A stretch of DNA of 64,000 bases, from positions 287,571 through 351,570 of the forward strand of contig CAVTXH010000019.1 of NCBI GenBank assembly GCA_963738625.1. The letters are read 5' to 3'. The DNA comes from UBA7672 sp963738625. GTDB taxonomy: Bacteria > Pseudomonadota > Alphaproteobacteria > Caulobacterales > Hyphomonadaceae. The notes beneath the pieces were generated by a model. The model was not told where the DNA came from and searched no databases. It saw only the letters and a program-made list of their open reading frames with translations. Positions 1 through 8,900 of the stretch are shown piece after piece. Made by a program: the position numbers and the translations under genes. How positions within the stretch are numbered: the stretch's first letter is position 1; each line of letters begins with the position of its first letter.

Positions 1-1165
1 CGCCCACGGCCATCAGGCCCGGAATCACGGTGTCGGGATCGCCGCCGGTCTTGGTCAGCGCCTCGCCGTGATAGTTCGTCGGGATGCCGCCCATATTGTA
101 GTGCACGGTCGGCAGAACCGGGATCGGCTCCTTCGTCAGGTCGACGCCCGCGAAGATCTTGGCGCTCTCCGAAATGCCGGGCAGTCGCTGGTGCAGGATC
201 TTCGGGTCGAGGTGGTCGAGATGAAGGTGGATGTGGTCCTTGTTGGGCCCGACGCCGCGGCCTTCGCGGATCTCGATCGTCATCGAGCGCGAGACGACGT
301 CGCGCGAGGCAAGGTCCTTCACGGTCGGCGCATAGCGCTCCATGAAGCGCTCGCCCTTGGAGTTGGTGAGATACCCGCCTTCGCCGCGCGCGCCCTCGGT
401 GATCAGGCAGCCCGAGCCATAGATGCCGGTCGGGTGGAACTGGACGAACTCCATGTCCTGAAGCGGCAAGCCCGCGCGCAAGACCATCGCATTGCCGTCG
501 CCCGTGCAGGTGTGGGCGGAGGTCGCCGAGAAATAGGCGCGGCCATAACCGCCGGTCGCGAGAATCACCCGCTGCGCGCGATAGCGGTGCAGCGTGCCGT
601 CATCCAGCTTCAGCGCCGTGACGCCGCGAACCGCGCCGTCCTGCATGATCAGGTCGAGCGCGAAATACTCGATGAAGAAGTCGACCGCGTATTTGAGACT
701 CTGGCCGTAGAGCGTGTGCAGGATGGCGTGGCCGGTGCGGTCGGCCGCCGCGCAGGTGCGCTGGATCGAGGCTTCGCCATAGTTCTTGGTCATGCCGCCG
801 AAGGCGCGCTGGTAGATCTTGCCTTCCTCGGTGCGCGAGAACGGCACGCCCCAGTGCTCGAGCTCGTAGACCGCCGCAGGCGCCGCGCGGACCATGTATT
901 CGATGGCGTCCTGGTCGCCGAGCCAGTCAGCGCCCTTCACCGTATCGTACATGTGCCAGCGCCAGTCGTCGTGGCCCATATTGCCGAGCGAAGCCGAAAT
1001 GCCGCCCTGCGCCGCCACCGTGTGCGAGCGGGTGGGGAAGACCTTCGTGACGCACGCCGTCTTCAGTCCGGCCTGTGCGCACCCGAGCGCGGCGCGGAGT
1101 CCGGAGCCGCCAGCCCCGACCACCACGACGTCGTAGGTGTGATCGTTCCAGGCATAGGCGGTCAT
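1..1165 (-). CDS. sdhA: Succinate dehydrogenase flavoprotein subunit, 3' end beyond window
   Basis: Catalytic flavoprotein of respiratory complex II, oxidising succinate to fumarate at the cytoplasmic face of the inner membrane. About 388 codons are visible from the ATG at 1165. The N-terminus has the FAD-binding GAGGSGLRAA glycine motif near residues 17-26. RSHTVAAQGG follows, in which His48 is the expected covalent flavin ligand of the family. HPTGIYGSGCLITEGARGEG matches the substrate-site region. It lies 27 bp downstream of sdhD in the operon sdhC-sdhD-sdhA; sdhB would be expected off the left edge. Identity is secure, and only truncation by the window end makes it partial. Confidence 0.97.
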   Translation of the reverse strand, partial: MTAYAWNDHTYDVVVVGAGGSGLRAALGCAQAGLKTACVTKVFPTRSHTVAAQGGISASLGNMGHDDWRWHMYDTVKGADWLGDQDAIEYMVRAAPAAVYELEHWGVPFSRTEEGKIYQRAFGGMTKNYGEASIQRTCAAADRTGHAILHTLYGQSLKYAVDFFIEYFALDLIMQDGAVRGVTALKLDDGTLHRYRAQRVILATGGYGRAYFSATSAHTCTGDGNAMVLRAGLPLQDMEFVQFHPTGIYGSGCLITEGARGEGGYLTNSKGERFMERYAPTVKDLASRDVVSRSMTIEIREGRGVGPNKDHIHLHLDHLDPKILHQRLPGISESAKIFAGVDLTKEPIPVLPTVHYNMGGIPTNYHGEALTKTGGDPDTVIPGLMAVG

Positions 1166-1192
1166 GCGTGTCGTCCCAGGGATACAAAAGGA

Positions 1193-1573
1193 TCAGGTGG
1201 CGATCTTCAGCACGGCGAACGCCGCCGCGGCGAAAAGAACGACAGCCACGAAAGTGTTCAGGATCAGCAGAACCGCGCGCGTGCCGGTCTTGGCGATATA
1301 GTCTTCGACCACCACCTGCATGCCGATGCGCATGTGGTAGAGCGAGACGCCGACGCCGAGCAGGATCAGCACCGCGTTCACGGGATTGGCGATGAAGTCG
1401 GTCGCGCCGTCATATCCGCCGCGGACGGCGCCGATCAGCGAGATGAGGAACCAGGGAACCAGGAACAGCAGCGCGATCGCGGAAACGCGCTGGGCGATGA
1501 AATGCCCCGCGCCATGCTTGGCCGAGCCAAGCCCGCGGACTTTTCCAAGCGGCGTGCGGATCGATTCGCTCAT
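1193..1573 (-). CDS. sdhD: Succinate dehydrogenase hydrophobic membrane anchor subunit
   Basis: Membrane anchor of complex II, 126 residues. It begins MSESIRTPLGKVRGLGSAKHG, followed by three hydrophobic helices. The LYHMRIGMQVVVEDY segment carries the histidine that ligates heme b in this family. The ATG at 1573 is chosen because it overlaps the sdhC stop by four bases (ATGA), typical of translational coupling, and because longer upstream reading lacks membrane-anchor similarity. Together with SdhC it forms the quinone site. Confidence 0.93.
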   Translation of the reverse strand: MSESIRTPLGKVRGLGSAKHGAGHFIAQRVSAIALLFLVPWFLISLIGAVRGGYDGATDFIANPVNAVLILLGVGVSLYHMRIGMQVVVEDYIAKTGTRAVLLILNTFVAVVLFAAAAFAVLKIAT

Positions 1574-1998
1574 TGCGCGCCTCCCGCAAGGCCAAGCGGA
1601 TCGACGCCCGGAACGAGCCCGGCCAGCGCCCAGGCCGCGACTGCGCCTACTATCGCAAGAAGGATCACCAGCGCGCCAGTGAAGCTCGCAAGTTTCGGCG
1701 TGAAGCCATGACCCGCATCCCACACCAGATGCCGCACGCCGTTGAGCGCGTGATAGAGGACGGCCAGCGTGAAACCAAACAGCACGACCTGTCCGAAGAT
1801 CGATCCGGCCAGCGCCGCGAACTGGTCGTAAGCTTCAGGACCCGTAGCGGCCGCGAACAGCCAGTACACGACCAGCGCTGCGCCGGCATAAAGCGCGCAG
1901 CCTGTCATCCGGTGCAGGATCGAACCCAGCATGGTGATGTGCCAGCGCCACTGCCAGATGTGCGGCGACATCGGCCGCTTGTCGGTCCATCCGGTCAT
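1570..1998 (-). CDS. sdhC: Succinate dehydrogenase cytochrome b556 subunit
   Basis: Large cytochrome b subunit of complex II, 142 residues with three transmembrane helices. The family signature SPHIWQWRWHITMLGSILHRMTG is near the N-terminus (residues 11-33), followed by YHALNGVRHLVWD, whose first histidine is the expected heme b ligand. It is the first gene of the sdh operon and overlaps sdhD by four bases. A purine-rich AGAGGG stretch lies a short way upstream of the ATG at 1998. Met10 is an alternative start that would suit the usual SPH N-terminus almost equally well. Confidence 0.94.
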   Translation of the reverse strand: MTGWTDKRPMSPHIWQWRWHITMLGSILHRMTGCALYAGAALVVYWLFAAATGPEAYDQFAALAGSIFGQVVLFGFTLAVLYHALNGVRHLVWDAGHGFTPKLASFTGALVILLAIVGAVAAWALAGLVPGVDPLGLAGGAQ

Positions 1999-2047
1999 GC
2001 CCTCAATCCCTCTGGCCCCGGCGCTTTCGCCATAGGGTTACGAACCG

Positions 2048-2075
2048 GTATTAGACCTCGATATGGCCCTGTCAA
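2048..2075 (-). promoter_or_regulatory. Sigma-70-like promoter of the sdhCDA operon
   Basis: On the minus strand TTGACA (2070-2075) and TAATAC (2048-2053) are separated by 16 bp, close to the housekeeping consensus. They lie 50 bp upstream of the sdhC ATG, with nothing else between. The transcription start is inferred, not shown. Confidence 0.75.
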
Positions 2076-2129
2076 CGCGAGGATAGCTTGGCCTATTGGC
2101 GTGGCCGCCGGAGTCGGTAAAGAGGGCCT

Positions 2130-2846
2130 ATGAGGGTCACGATTCTCGAAACGGGGCGGGCGCCGGGAAGGCTTACCGAAGACTATCCGCGTTATCCGGA
2201 CATGTTCGTCTCCCTGCTGTCGAAGGCTGACGAAAGCCTCGCCTTCGAGACAGTCGCTCTGGTCGATGGCGCGCCGCTGCCCGACCCGGCCTCGCGCGAG
2301 GCCGTGCTGATCACGGGCTCGCCCGCCGGCGTCTATGATTCAACCCCGTGGATGGACCCGCTTCGGGCATTCGTGCGCGGGGCGTTCGAGGCCGGGACGC
2401 CCATGGTCGGCGTCTGCTTCGGCCACCAGATCATCGCCGACGCCATGGGCGGCGTGGTGCGCAAGTCGGAGAAAGGGTGGGGCATCGGCCGCCACACCTA
2501 CGCGCTTCTCGAGCGTCGGCCGTGGATGGTCGATGCGGGCGACGCCGTTTCGCTTTCCGTCAGCCATCAGGACCAGGTGATCGAGCCGCCTGCGGGCGCC
2601 AAGACCCTCGCGCGCTCGAAACATACCGAACACGCCATGCTCGCCTATGACGGCGCGCCGGTGATCAGCATCCAGGGCCATCCGGAATTCTCCGACGCTT
2701 TCGTCGGCGCCCTCTATTCGGCGCGGCGCGGCAAGACACTGTCTGACGACGCGGTCGATGCAGCGCTCGAATCGCTCGGCAAGCCGGAAGACAATGCGCT
2801 CGTGGGAGAATGGTTAGTCCGGTTCCTGCTAACGGCTCGCGGGTGA
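2130..2846 (+). CDS. Class I glutamine amidotransferase-like protein
   Basis: A 238-residue free-standing class I glutamine amidotransferase (GATase1) domain. The catalytic triad is visible: Cys96 in GVCFGHQII, and His184 with Glu186 in IQGHPEFS, so ammonia release from glutamine is likely. It resembles the GMP-synthase-type amidotransferase domain but has no synthetase partner nearby, so the acceptor substrate is unknown. It is transcribed divergently from the sdh operon. The gamma-glutamyl-hydrolase-like or GuaA-like subgroup cannot be separated by eye. Confidence 0.85.
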   Translation: MRVTILETGRAPGRLTEDYPRYPDMFVSLLSKADESLAFETVALVDGAPLPDPASREAVLITGSPAGVYDSTPWMDPLRAFVRGAFEAGTPMVGVCFGHQIIADAMGGVVRKSEKGWGIGRHTYALLERRPWMVDAGDAVSLSVSHQDQVIEPPAGAKTLARSKHTEHAMLAYDGAPVISIQGHPEFSDAFVGALYSARRGKTLSDDAVDAALESLGKPEDNALVGEWLVRFLLTARG

Positions 2847-2946
2847 GTTTCAGCTTCCCCGGGCTTGCGACGCACTCTCAGGGACAGTCCTTGATTCCGC
2901 CCATGTTGCCCTGTTCAAGGGTGGGCGTTCCGGGAGGAAACGCGCG

Positions 2947-3402
2947 ATGACCGCCCAGGCGCTTTATCACAGGCTCGGGACGGTGCTTGAAACAGTCTCG
3001 ACCACCGAGAAGAAGAACCCGAAAGGCCGCACCTGGCGTTTCACGCGTTGCCGCGTGAAGTGGGACGAGAACAACGAGGTCGTCGCCATCGAGATGGCCG
3101 AGGAATACCAGGCCGGCGACCGCTTCGCGGTGATCTATCGCGGCGCCAGCCAGATCTGCGACATCAACCTGCGCACCGGCCGGCAGTCGCTGATCGGCGA
3201 CCGCGTCGAAGGCATCGCCGCTCTGGTGCTGTTCCTCTCGGTGCCGCTCTGTTTCGTGCTGATCGGGATACCGATCTACTACGGCGTCACCCTCTATTCG
3301 AAAGTGACCACCAACGCACTGCGCAAGCGCGTCGCGGTCTATGCCGACGATCTCATGGTGAAGCTGCGCGGCCAGCCTATCGTCGCTACCGCCGCCCAAT
3401 GA
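2947..3402 (+). CDS. Conserved hypothetical membrane protein
   Basis: A 151-residue protein I do not recognise. The first ~90 residues are soluble and basic/acidic mixed, with a DRFAVIYRG beta-like stretch. One long hydrophobic segment (about residues 95-120) follows, then a short soluble tail. GGGAGGAAA just upstream of the ATG is a good ribosome-binding site. It converges on and overlaps the 3' end of the next gene by 17 bp. Confidence 0.65.
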   Translation: MTAQALYHRLGTVLETVSTTEKKNPKGRTWRFTRCRVKWDENNEVVAIEMAEEYQAGDRFAVIYRGASQICDINLRTGRQSLIGDRVEGIAALVLFLSVPLCFVLIGIPIYYGVTLYSKVTTNALRKRVAVYADDLMVKLRGQPIVATAAQ

Positions 3403-3814
3403 GGCGCATCGAAGCCGCCCAGCCCGCCGCCTGATAGACGCTGGCGAACACAAGCAGCGCGTCGAGCCAGCTGCGCGTTCCCCAGATCGGCCAGATCGGC
3501 AACAGGACGACAAGCGCGATCAGCGCCGACCCGCCATCGAGCCAGCCATCTCCCATTAGGAAGCCATAGCCGGTGCGCTGATGCAGCACCTCGCGGCGGG
3601 TCACCGGGAACACGCCGTCCTCCAGCCGCGGCGGCCCGAACACTTCCTGCAGCCGTTCGAAATCCATGATGCCCGTAAGGTCGCGCAGGATTTCCGCCGT
3701 AGCGCGCCCTTCCTCGACCGCCTGCCAGGACGCGCCGGACCTTATCCAGCGCACCACGACGGACAGAAGGATGGCGATGGCCGCTGCGGCCTGGGCAAAA
3801 CCGGGAGTGCTCAT
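3386..3814 (-). CDS. Hypothetical membrane protein
   Basis: A 142-residue protein of unknown function. A hydrophobic N-terminal segment (about residues 5-22) could be a signal anchor, and two further hydrophobic stretches lie around residues 97-112 and 116-132. The middle has a charged region with DLTGIMDFERLQEVFGPPRLEDG. It lies 16 bp downstream of the mesaconyl-CoA hydratase gene on the same strand, so co-transcription is plausible. Confidence 0.6.
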   Translation of the reverse strand: MSTPGFAQAAAAIAILLSVVVRWIRSGASWQAVEEGRATAEILRDLTGIMDFERLQEVFGPPRLEDGVFPVTRREVLHQRTGYGFLMGDGWLDGGSALIALVVLLPIWPIWGTRSWLDALLVFASVYQAAGWAASMRLIGRR

Positions 3815-3830
3815 TGCATGGATATGGGGA

Positions 3831-4880
3831 TCAACCGCGGTTCGGTATGGCGGCCCAGTAGTCGAAGTCGAGGATAACCTCGGTAAGATGCTTTCCGTCG
3901 GCGCCCTTGTAGGGGAAATCGCTGCAGGGCAGGTTCTTTGTCGCGACCAGGCGAAGGCGCAAAGCGCCTATGCCATCGCCCAGCTCCGCCTTGTCCAGCA
4001 CTTCCGACCAGGCATAGACGGTGTCGCCCGAGCCCAGCGGGTTGACGTGGCTGCCGGCGTTTATGGCGATGATCTGCGCAGCATTGGCGAGGCCGTTAAA
4101 AGCGATCGAGCGGGCCAGCGAGATGGCGACGCCGCCATAGATGAGGCGCTTGCCGCGCGGGGTCTGCGCCTGTGCGTGCTGGTTGAAGTGAACCTTGGCC
4201 GTGTTCTGGTAGAGCCGCGTCGCGATCTGGTGCTCGGCCTCTTCGATCGTGAAGGCATCGACATGGTCGATCTTCTCGCCGATCTCGTAGTCCTCGTAAC
4301 CGAAGGGCGATCCGGCAAGGACGAAATCATATCCTGACGCGGAGAAGTTCGGGCGCGGCAGCTTGCCGGGCTTCACCAGTGGAGGAAGCTCCGGAACGAC
4401 GGCGGCCGGCGCCGGCTTCGATGTGTCCTTCTTGTTGACCATCACCCAGCGTACGTAGGTAAGGACTTCCTCGTTCTCCTGGTTGTAGCCGGTCGTGCGC
4501 ACCCACACGACGCCGGTCTGGCCGTTAGAGTTCTCCTTGACGCCGATCACTTCGGACACCGCGCGCAGGGTGTCGCCGGGATAGACCGCGGTCAGGAAAC
4601 GCCCGTCGGCATAGCCGAGGTTTGCCACCGCATTGAGCGAGATGTCCGGCACGGTCTTTCCGAACACGACATGGAAAGCGAGCAGGGGGTCGATCGGCGC
4701 GCCCTCGAGGCCGCAGTCCTGAGCAAAGGTGTCCGCCGAATAGAGCGCATAGCGCGAGCCGGTAAGGGCCGTGTAGAGCGCGACATCCGCCTCCGTCACC
4801 GTGCGCGGGGTCGCGTGGATCAACTCGTCGCCGACGGTGAAGTCCTCGAAGAAATTACCGGGGTCAGATTTCAGGGTCAT
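3831..4880 (-). CDS. mch: MaoC-family mesaconyl-CoA hydratase (methylmalyl-CoA dehydratase)
   Basis: A 349-residue protein with two MaoC/hot-dog dehydratase halves. The N-terminal half (GNFFEDFTVGDEL, then HATPRTVTEADVALYTALTG) and the stretch around FHVVFGKTVPDISLNAVANL closely resemble mesaconyl-CoA hydratases. Those enzymes interconvert mesaconyl-CoA and beta-methylmalyl-CoA in the ethylmalonyl-CoA pathway for C2 assimilation. A CoA-ester lyase gene lies 1.6 kb away, and a PHB depolymerase is also in the window, consistent with acetyl-CoA/C4 metabolism. The specific substrate is inferred from family resemblance. Confidence 0.85.
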   Translation of the reverse strand: MTLKSDPGNFFEDFTVGDELIHATPRTVTEADVALYTALTGSRYALYSADTFAQDCGLEGAPIDPLLAFHVVFGKTVPDISLNAVANLGYADGRFLTAVYPGDTLRAVSEVIGVKENSNGQTGVVWVRTTGYNQENEEVLTYVRWVMVNKKDTSKPAPAAVVPELPPLVKPGKLPRPNFSASGYDFVLAGSPFGYEDYEIGEKIDHVDAFTIEEAEHQIATRLYQNTAKVHFNQHAQAQTPRGKRLIYGGVAISLARSIAFNGLANAAQIIAINAGSHVNPLGSGDTVYAWSEVLDKAELGDGIGALRLRLVATKNLPCSDFPYKGADGKHLTEVILDFDYWAAIPNRG

Positions 4881-5059
4881 AGGCGCTCCGGATCGGGGAC
4901 AGAAGTTACGTCGCGACCTTTACCCCGCATCGCACCGTCGCGGTAGCAGCGGAAATCGGCGTGGCGCCGTCAAGTATGAGATTGTGGAGTTCCCATCGGA
5001 CGGTATCATTCGTCCAGGATCGGCTGTGCGGCCGGGAGCGGATAGCGGGGAGAAATTGG

Positions 5060-6421
5060 ATGTTTCAGCTGAGGTTCAAGGCCGTCATCCTGGCAGCGAG
5101 CGTGCTTGTGGCCTGCGGACAGCCGGCAACCGAGGGGCGGGCGACCGCGCTCACCGGTTCGGTCGCCTCGCGCGGCCTGACGCCAGCCGCCAGCCCCGAG
5201 CTTGTCGGCTTCGATTCGGCTCGGCTCAAAAAACTCGACGACTACATGGCCAAGGTTGTCGCCGATGGTCGCGTCGCCGGCATGACGACACTTCTTGCGC
5301 GCCACGGCCAGATCGTCGGGTTCAACACCTATGGCAAGGCCGATGTCGCAAGCGGCGCGCCGATGAAGGAAGATGCGATCTTCGCCATCGCCTCGATGAC
5401 CAAGCCGGTCACCGGCGTCGCCATGATGATCCTGTACGAGGAAGGCAAGTGGCGGCTGGACGATCCGGTCACGCGCTATGTGCCGGAGTTCAAGAACCTT
5501 AAGGTGGTCAAGTCGATCAAGGCCGACGGCACGATGGTGCTGGAGGACATGGTACGCCCGCCGACCATGCGCGAGTTGATGAGCCACACCGCCGGCTTCG
5601 GCTATGGCCTCTTTGACGAGCATCCGGTCGACAAGATGTTCCGCGAGAAAGGGGTGCTGGGGGAGTCGATGAACGACCTCCACTCCATGATCGAAAAGAT
5701 CGCCACGGTCCCGTTGATGTTCCAGCCGGGAACCAATTGGTCCTACTCCTCCGCCGTCGATATCCAAGGCTACATCGTCGAGAAGCTCTCAGGCAAGAAA
5801 CTCGGTGAATTCATGAGCGAGCGTGTCTTCACGCCGCTGAAGATGCCGGACACCGGGTTTTCCGCGCCGAAGGACAAGGCCGGTCGCGTCGCGACGATCT
5901 ATGTCGGCGATCCCGAACAGCCCGGGAAGATTGTCGAGGCCACCGAAATCTTCGGCGTTCCGATGCGCGATCGCACCGACGAGCCGCTCGCGCACAGCGG
6001 CGGCGGCGGGCTCGTCTCCACCACCATGGATTATGCCCGCTTCAGCCAGATGTTGGTGAATGGAGGCGAACTCGATGGCGTCCGCATCCTATCGCCTGCA
6101 TCGGTCGAGCTGATGGGCACCAACGTCATCCCGAAAAACGTGCTGGTCTCGCACAATGGCGACGCTGTGGCCCGCTTCAACGAGGCGGTCGGTTTCGGTC
6201 TGGATTTCCGTGTTGAGAACGATGCGCGCGCGTCCGGTTCGCTGGTCGGCGACGGCACGATGAGCTGGGGCGGCGCCTTCGGCACGTGGTTCTGGATCGA
6301 TCCGGCCAACGACCTGATCTTCGTCGGCATGATCCAGCGCGCCGGCGGCACCGGCGGCGACGATCTCGGCACGATGGCGCGGACGCTGACCTACCAGGCG
6401 CTCGTCAACCCGGAGAAGTAG
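5060..6421 (+). CDS. Class C beta-lactamase-like serine hydrolase, lipoprotein
   Basis: A 453-residue secreted serine hydrolase of the beta-lactamase/penicillin-binding-protein-like family. Start at 5060 is preferred over an upstream open frame: it gives a lipoprotein signal (MFQLRFKAVILAASVLVAC, Cys19) and has GGGGAGAAA just upstream. Ser112-Met-Thr-Lys115 in AIASMTKPVTG is the SxxK catalytic motif. WSYSSAVD supplies the tyrosine motif, and HSGGGGLVS is the KTG-equivalent H-x-G block. Such proteins are often esterases rather than true beta-lactamases, and the substrate is unknown. Confidence 0.88.
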   Translation: MFQLRFKAVILAASVLVACGQPATEGRATALTGSVASRGLTPAASPELVGFDSARLKKLDDYMAKVVADGRVAGMTTLLARHGQIVGFNTYGKADVASGAPMKEDAIFAIASMTKPVTGVAMMILYEEGKWRLDDPVTRYVPEFKNLKVVKSIKADGTMVLEDMVRPPTMRELMSHTAGFGYGLFDEHPVDKMFREKGVLGESMNDLHSMIEKIATVPLMFQPGTNWSYSSAVDIQGYIVEKLSGKKLGEFMSERVFTPLKMPDTGFSAPKDKAGRVATIYVGDPEQPGKIVEATEIFGVPMRDRTDEPLAHSGGGGLVSTTMDYARFSQMLVNGGELDGVRILSPASVELMGTNVIPKNVLVSHNGDAVARFNEAVGFGLDFRVENDARASGSLVGDGTMSWGGAFGTWFWIDPANDLIFVGMIQRAGGTGGDDLGTMARTLTYQALVNPEK

Positions 6422-6459
6422 GGCGCGGGCCCGGCGCGAGAGGTCGCGCAGGACATCGT

Positions 6460-7347
6460 CTAACTGTTCGCCGCCTCGCGCTGCGCAATCGCCTCGGCCA
6501 CGGCGACCATGCGCTTGGCCTGGGCGAGGTGGAGCAGCTCGGTCATCCTGCCGTTGACCCTGAGCACGCCCTTGCCGGCATTGGCCGGGTCGGCGAAGGC
6601 GGCAATGACATCGCGCGACTGCTTCACGGCGTCGACCGGCGGCGCGAAGATGGCGTTGCAGGGCTCGACTTGTGTCGGGTGGATCAGCGTCTTGCCGTCG
6701 AAGCCGAACGCTTTCGCCTGCCGGGCTTCCGCCGCAAAGCCTTCGGCGTTGGCGATGTCGTTATAGACGCCATCGAAGATCACCAGATCAAAGGCGCGCG
6801 CCGCTGCGATGGCGAGCGTGTAGGTCGTCATCAGATTCTCGCGGCCGGGCATCGGGTCGGCGCGGAAATCCTTGAGCAGGTCGTTTGTACCCATGACGAA
6901 GCCCTTGAGCTGGGTCGCGTGGGCCCTCGCTGCGATCTCGCGAATGTTTAGGATGGCCATCGGCGTCTCGATCATCACCCAGAGCGAGACGTCGGCCATG
7001 GCGTGATCGCCGTAGAGCGCCTCTTCCAGATGATCGATGTCGGCCGGGCCGTTCACCTTGGGAGCAAGAATGACGTCAGGTCTTGCTTGCGCCGCCGCAG
7101 CCAGGTCATCCGCGCCCCATTCCGTGTCCAGTCCGTTGATGCGGATGATCAGCTCGCGCGGGCCATAGCCGCCAGCCTTTACGGCAGCGCATACACGCTC
7201 GCGGGCCTCGACCTTGGCCTCGGGCGCCACCGCATCCTCGAGGTCGAGGATCAGGCTGTCGGCGGGCAGCGTCTTGGCCTTTTCCAGTGCGCGTTCGTTC
7301 GCGCCGGGCATGTATAGAACCGAGCGGCGGGGGCGGATTGCAGACAT
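6460..7347 (-). CDS. HpcH/HpaI-family CoA-ester lyase (CitE/malyl-CoA lyase type)
   Basis: A 295-residue TIM-barrel lyase. MSAIRPRRSVLYMPGANERA, LILDLEDAVAPEAK and ELIIRINGLDTEWG are the hallmark CitE/malyl-CoA-lyase segments. The aspartate/glutamate of LEDAV and the MIETPMAI glutamate bind Mg2+ and CoA-ester in the family. ATG at 7347 is preferred to an upstream TTG. Its closeness to mesaconyl-CoA hydratase suggests a methylmalyl/malyl-CoA lyase or malyl-CoA thioesterase role, but citramalyl-CoA lyase cannot be excluded by eye. Confidence 0.85.
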   Translation of the reverse strand: MSAIRPRRSVLYMPGANERALEKAKTLPADSLILDLEDAVAPEAKVEARERVCAAVKAGGYGPRELIIRINGLDTEWGADDLAAAAQARPDVILAPKVNGPADIDHLEEALYGDHAMADVSLWVMIETPMAILNIREIAARAHATQLKGFVMGTNDLLKDFRADPMPGRENLMTTYTLAIAAARAFDLVIFDGVYNDIANAEGFAAEARQAKAFGFDGKTLIHPTQVEPCNAIFAPPVDAVKQSRDVIAAFADPANAGKGVLRVNGRMTELLHLAQAKRMVAVAEAIAQREAANS

Positions 7348-7438
7348 GGGAGGCCTCAAGCGTTGTCCGGGAGGTGATGACGGAGCGACGGCGCAAGATC
7401 AAGGTGGAGCCGTTGCGTGTCTCGGATATTGTGCTCCC

Positions 7439-8305
7439 ATGCCAATGGTTCTGGTGATTTCCTCCTATGTCGCCGGCTCTCGCGTCGGGGGAGGGATCGC
7501 GCCCTACGTGCTCGGGCCGATGAAAGTCGATCCGGTGCATGTGCCGACCTGCCTGTTTGGCAGGCACCCGGGCTGGGGCCCGCCGGGCGGAACGGCGGTC
7601 GACGCGGACGTCATGGCGAGGATGCTGGACGGCATCGACGCGAACGGCCTCTATTCGCAGGTGGATGCCGTCGTGACTGGGCATTTCTCGCATCCCGACC
7701 AGATTGCGGTGGCGCGCGGGGCCATCGCCAAGATTCGAGCGGCGCCGCGTACCAGGTCACGCCGGAACGCGCCGGCCGAGCCGATCATCATCGTCGATCC
7801 TGTCATGGGCGATGAAGTACCCGGCCTCTACATCCGCGAGCAGACCGCCGAGGCGCTGGCGCGCGATCTCGCCCCTCTCGCCGACATCGTCTCGCCCAAT
7901 CTCTGGGAGTTCGCGAGGCTTGCGGGCGTGGACATCGCAACGCTGAAATCAGCTGACGATGTGGCCCGCGTCGCGCGAAGCAGGGGCGGCGAGTGGCTGA
8001 TCTCGTCCGTGCCGTCGCCGCAGGGCATCGGCGTGCTGCATGTCGATGGCGGCGGCGCGCGCATTGCCGAAACGTCGCTCGTTGAGGGCAAGATTCCCAA
8101 CGGCACGGGCGACATGCTCACACTCCGCTTTGCCGGCGGGCTTGTCTCCGGCTTTGGGACCGAAGGCGCGCTGGCGGACGCAGTTGGCGCAACGCACACG
8201 GTTATCGCAAAGACCATGGAATGGCGCGGCCCGGAACTCGCTGTCGCGGCCTGCAGCGACCTTCTGGCTGCAACGCACGCGGCCCCTTTGCGCCGGATCT
8301 ATTGA
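7439..8305 (+). CDS. pdxY: Pyridoxal kinase-like PfkB-family kinase
   Basis: A 288-residue ribokinase-fold kinase, probably phosphorylating pyridoxal to PLP in the salvage route. VISSYVAGSRVGGG at the N-terminus, DPVMGDEVPGLYI (the DPVMG block of pyridoxal kinases) and the catalytic GTGDMLT anion-hole motif near the C-terminus support this. The frame extends further upstream, but only ATG 7439 or 7445 gives a kinase-like N-terminus. It is divergent from the CoA-ester lyase. Several usual PdxY residues differ, so substrate assignment is moderate. Confidence 0.75.
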   Translation: MPMVLVISSYVAGSRVGGGIAPYVLGPMKVDPVHVPTCLFGRHPGWGPPGGTAVDADVMARMLDGIDANGLYSQVDAVVTGHFSHPDQIAVARGAIAKIRAAPRTRSRRNAPAEPIIIVDPVMGDEVPGLYIREQTAEALARDLAPLADIVSPNLWEFARLAGVDIATLKSADDVARVARSRGGEWLISSVPSPQGIGVLHVDGGGARIAETSLVEGKIPNGTGDMLTLRFAGGLVSGFGTEGALADAVGATHTVIAKTMEWRGPELAVAACSDLLAATHAAPLRRIY

Positions 8306-8360
8306 CCATGGCGCCCGAAAATCGGCTGCGGGCGAACCGGCCGGGTCCTAAGTTGGCGAC

Positions 8361-8900
8361 ATGAGCAGCTACACCCTCTTCGATACAGCTATCGGTTGGG
8401 CGGGGATCGCCTGGGAAGACCGCGGCCTCATCGGCGCTCATCTGCCCGAGCGCGATCAGGAGATAGTCCGCAGATCTTTCCTGAAAAAGTTCCCTGGCGC
8501 AGTCCAGGCCTCGCCGCCTGCGCCGCTCGCCGAAGTGATAGAGCGCATTCGCGCGCTAATGCGGGGCGAGAAGGCCGATCTGTCAGATGCGCCGCTCGAT
8601 CTCGCGCGTGTGCCGGAGTTCAACGCCAGGGTCTATGAGATCACGCGCCGGATTGCGGCGGGCCAGACGCTCACCTATGGCGACATCGCCGTTCAGCTCG
8701 GCGACAAGCTGCTCGCCAGAGACGTCGGCGCCGCGCTTGGCAAGAATCCCTGGCCGATCATCGTTCCCTGTCACCGCGTGACGGCGGCAGGCGGCAAGCT
8801 CGGAGGCTTCTCCGCGCGGGGAGGGGCGCAGACCAAGTTGAAACTCCTCGCCATCGAGGGCGCCCCAGCGGCTGGGCAGTCCGACCTGTTCGGGGCCTAG
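8361..8900 (+). CDS. ogt: Methylated-DNA--protein-cysteine S-methyltransferase
   Basis: Suicide DNA-repair enzyme that transfers alkyl groups from O6-alkylguanine to its own cysteine. The 179-residue length and the PCHRV motif (Cys137) preceded by PWPIIV are diagnostic. TYGDIA near residues 105-110 is part of the helix-turn-helix DNA-binding segment. There is no AraC-like or Ada-type N-terminal domain, so this is the Ogt rather than the Ada form. The stop overlaps the convergent VOC gene by four bases. Confidence 0.92.
   Translation: MSSYTLFDTAIGWAGIAWEDRGLIGAHLPERDQEIVRRSFLKKFPGAVQASPPAPLAEVIERIRALMRGEKADLSDAPLDLARVPEFNARVYEITRRIAAGQTLTYGDIAVQLGDKLLARDVGAALGKNPWPIIVPCHRVTAAGGKLGGFSARGGAQTKLKLLAIEGAPAAGQSDLFGA

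Noticed and set aside
68..1711. Long plus-strand open frame of about 547 codons
   Set aside because: It is antisense to sdhA and sdhD, arginine-rich, and has no family resemblance; it is an artefact of high GC.
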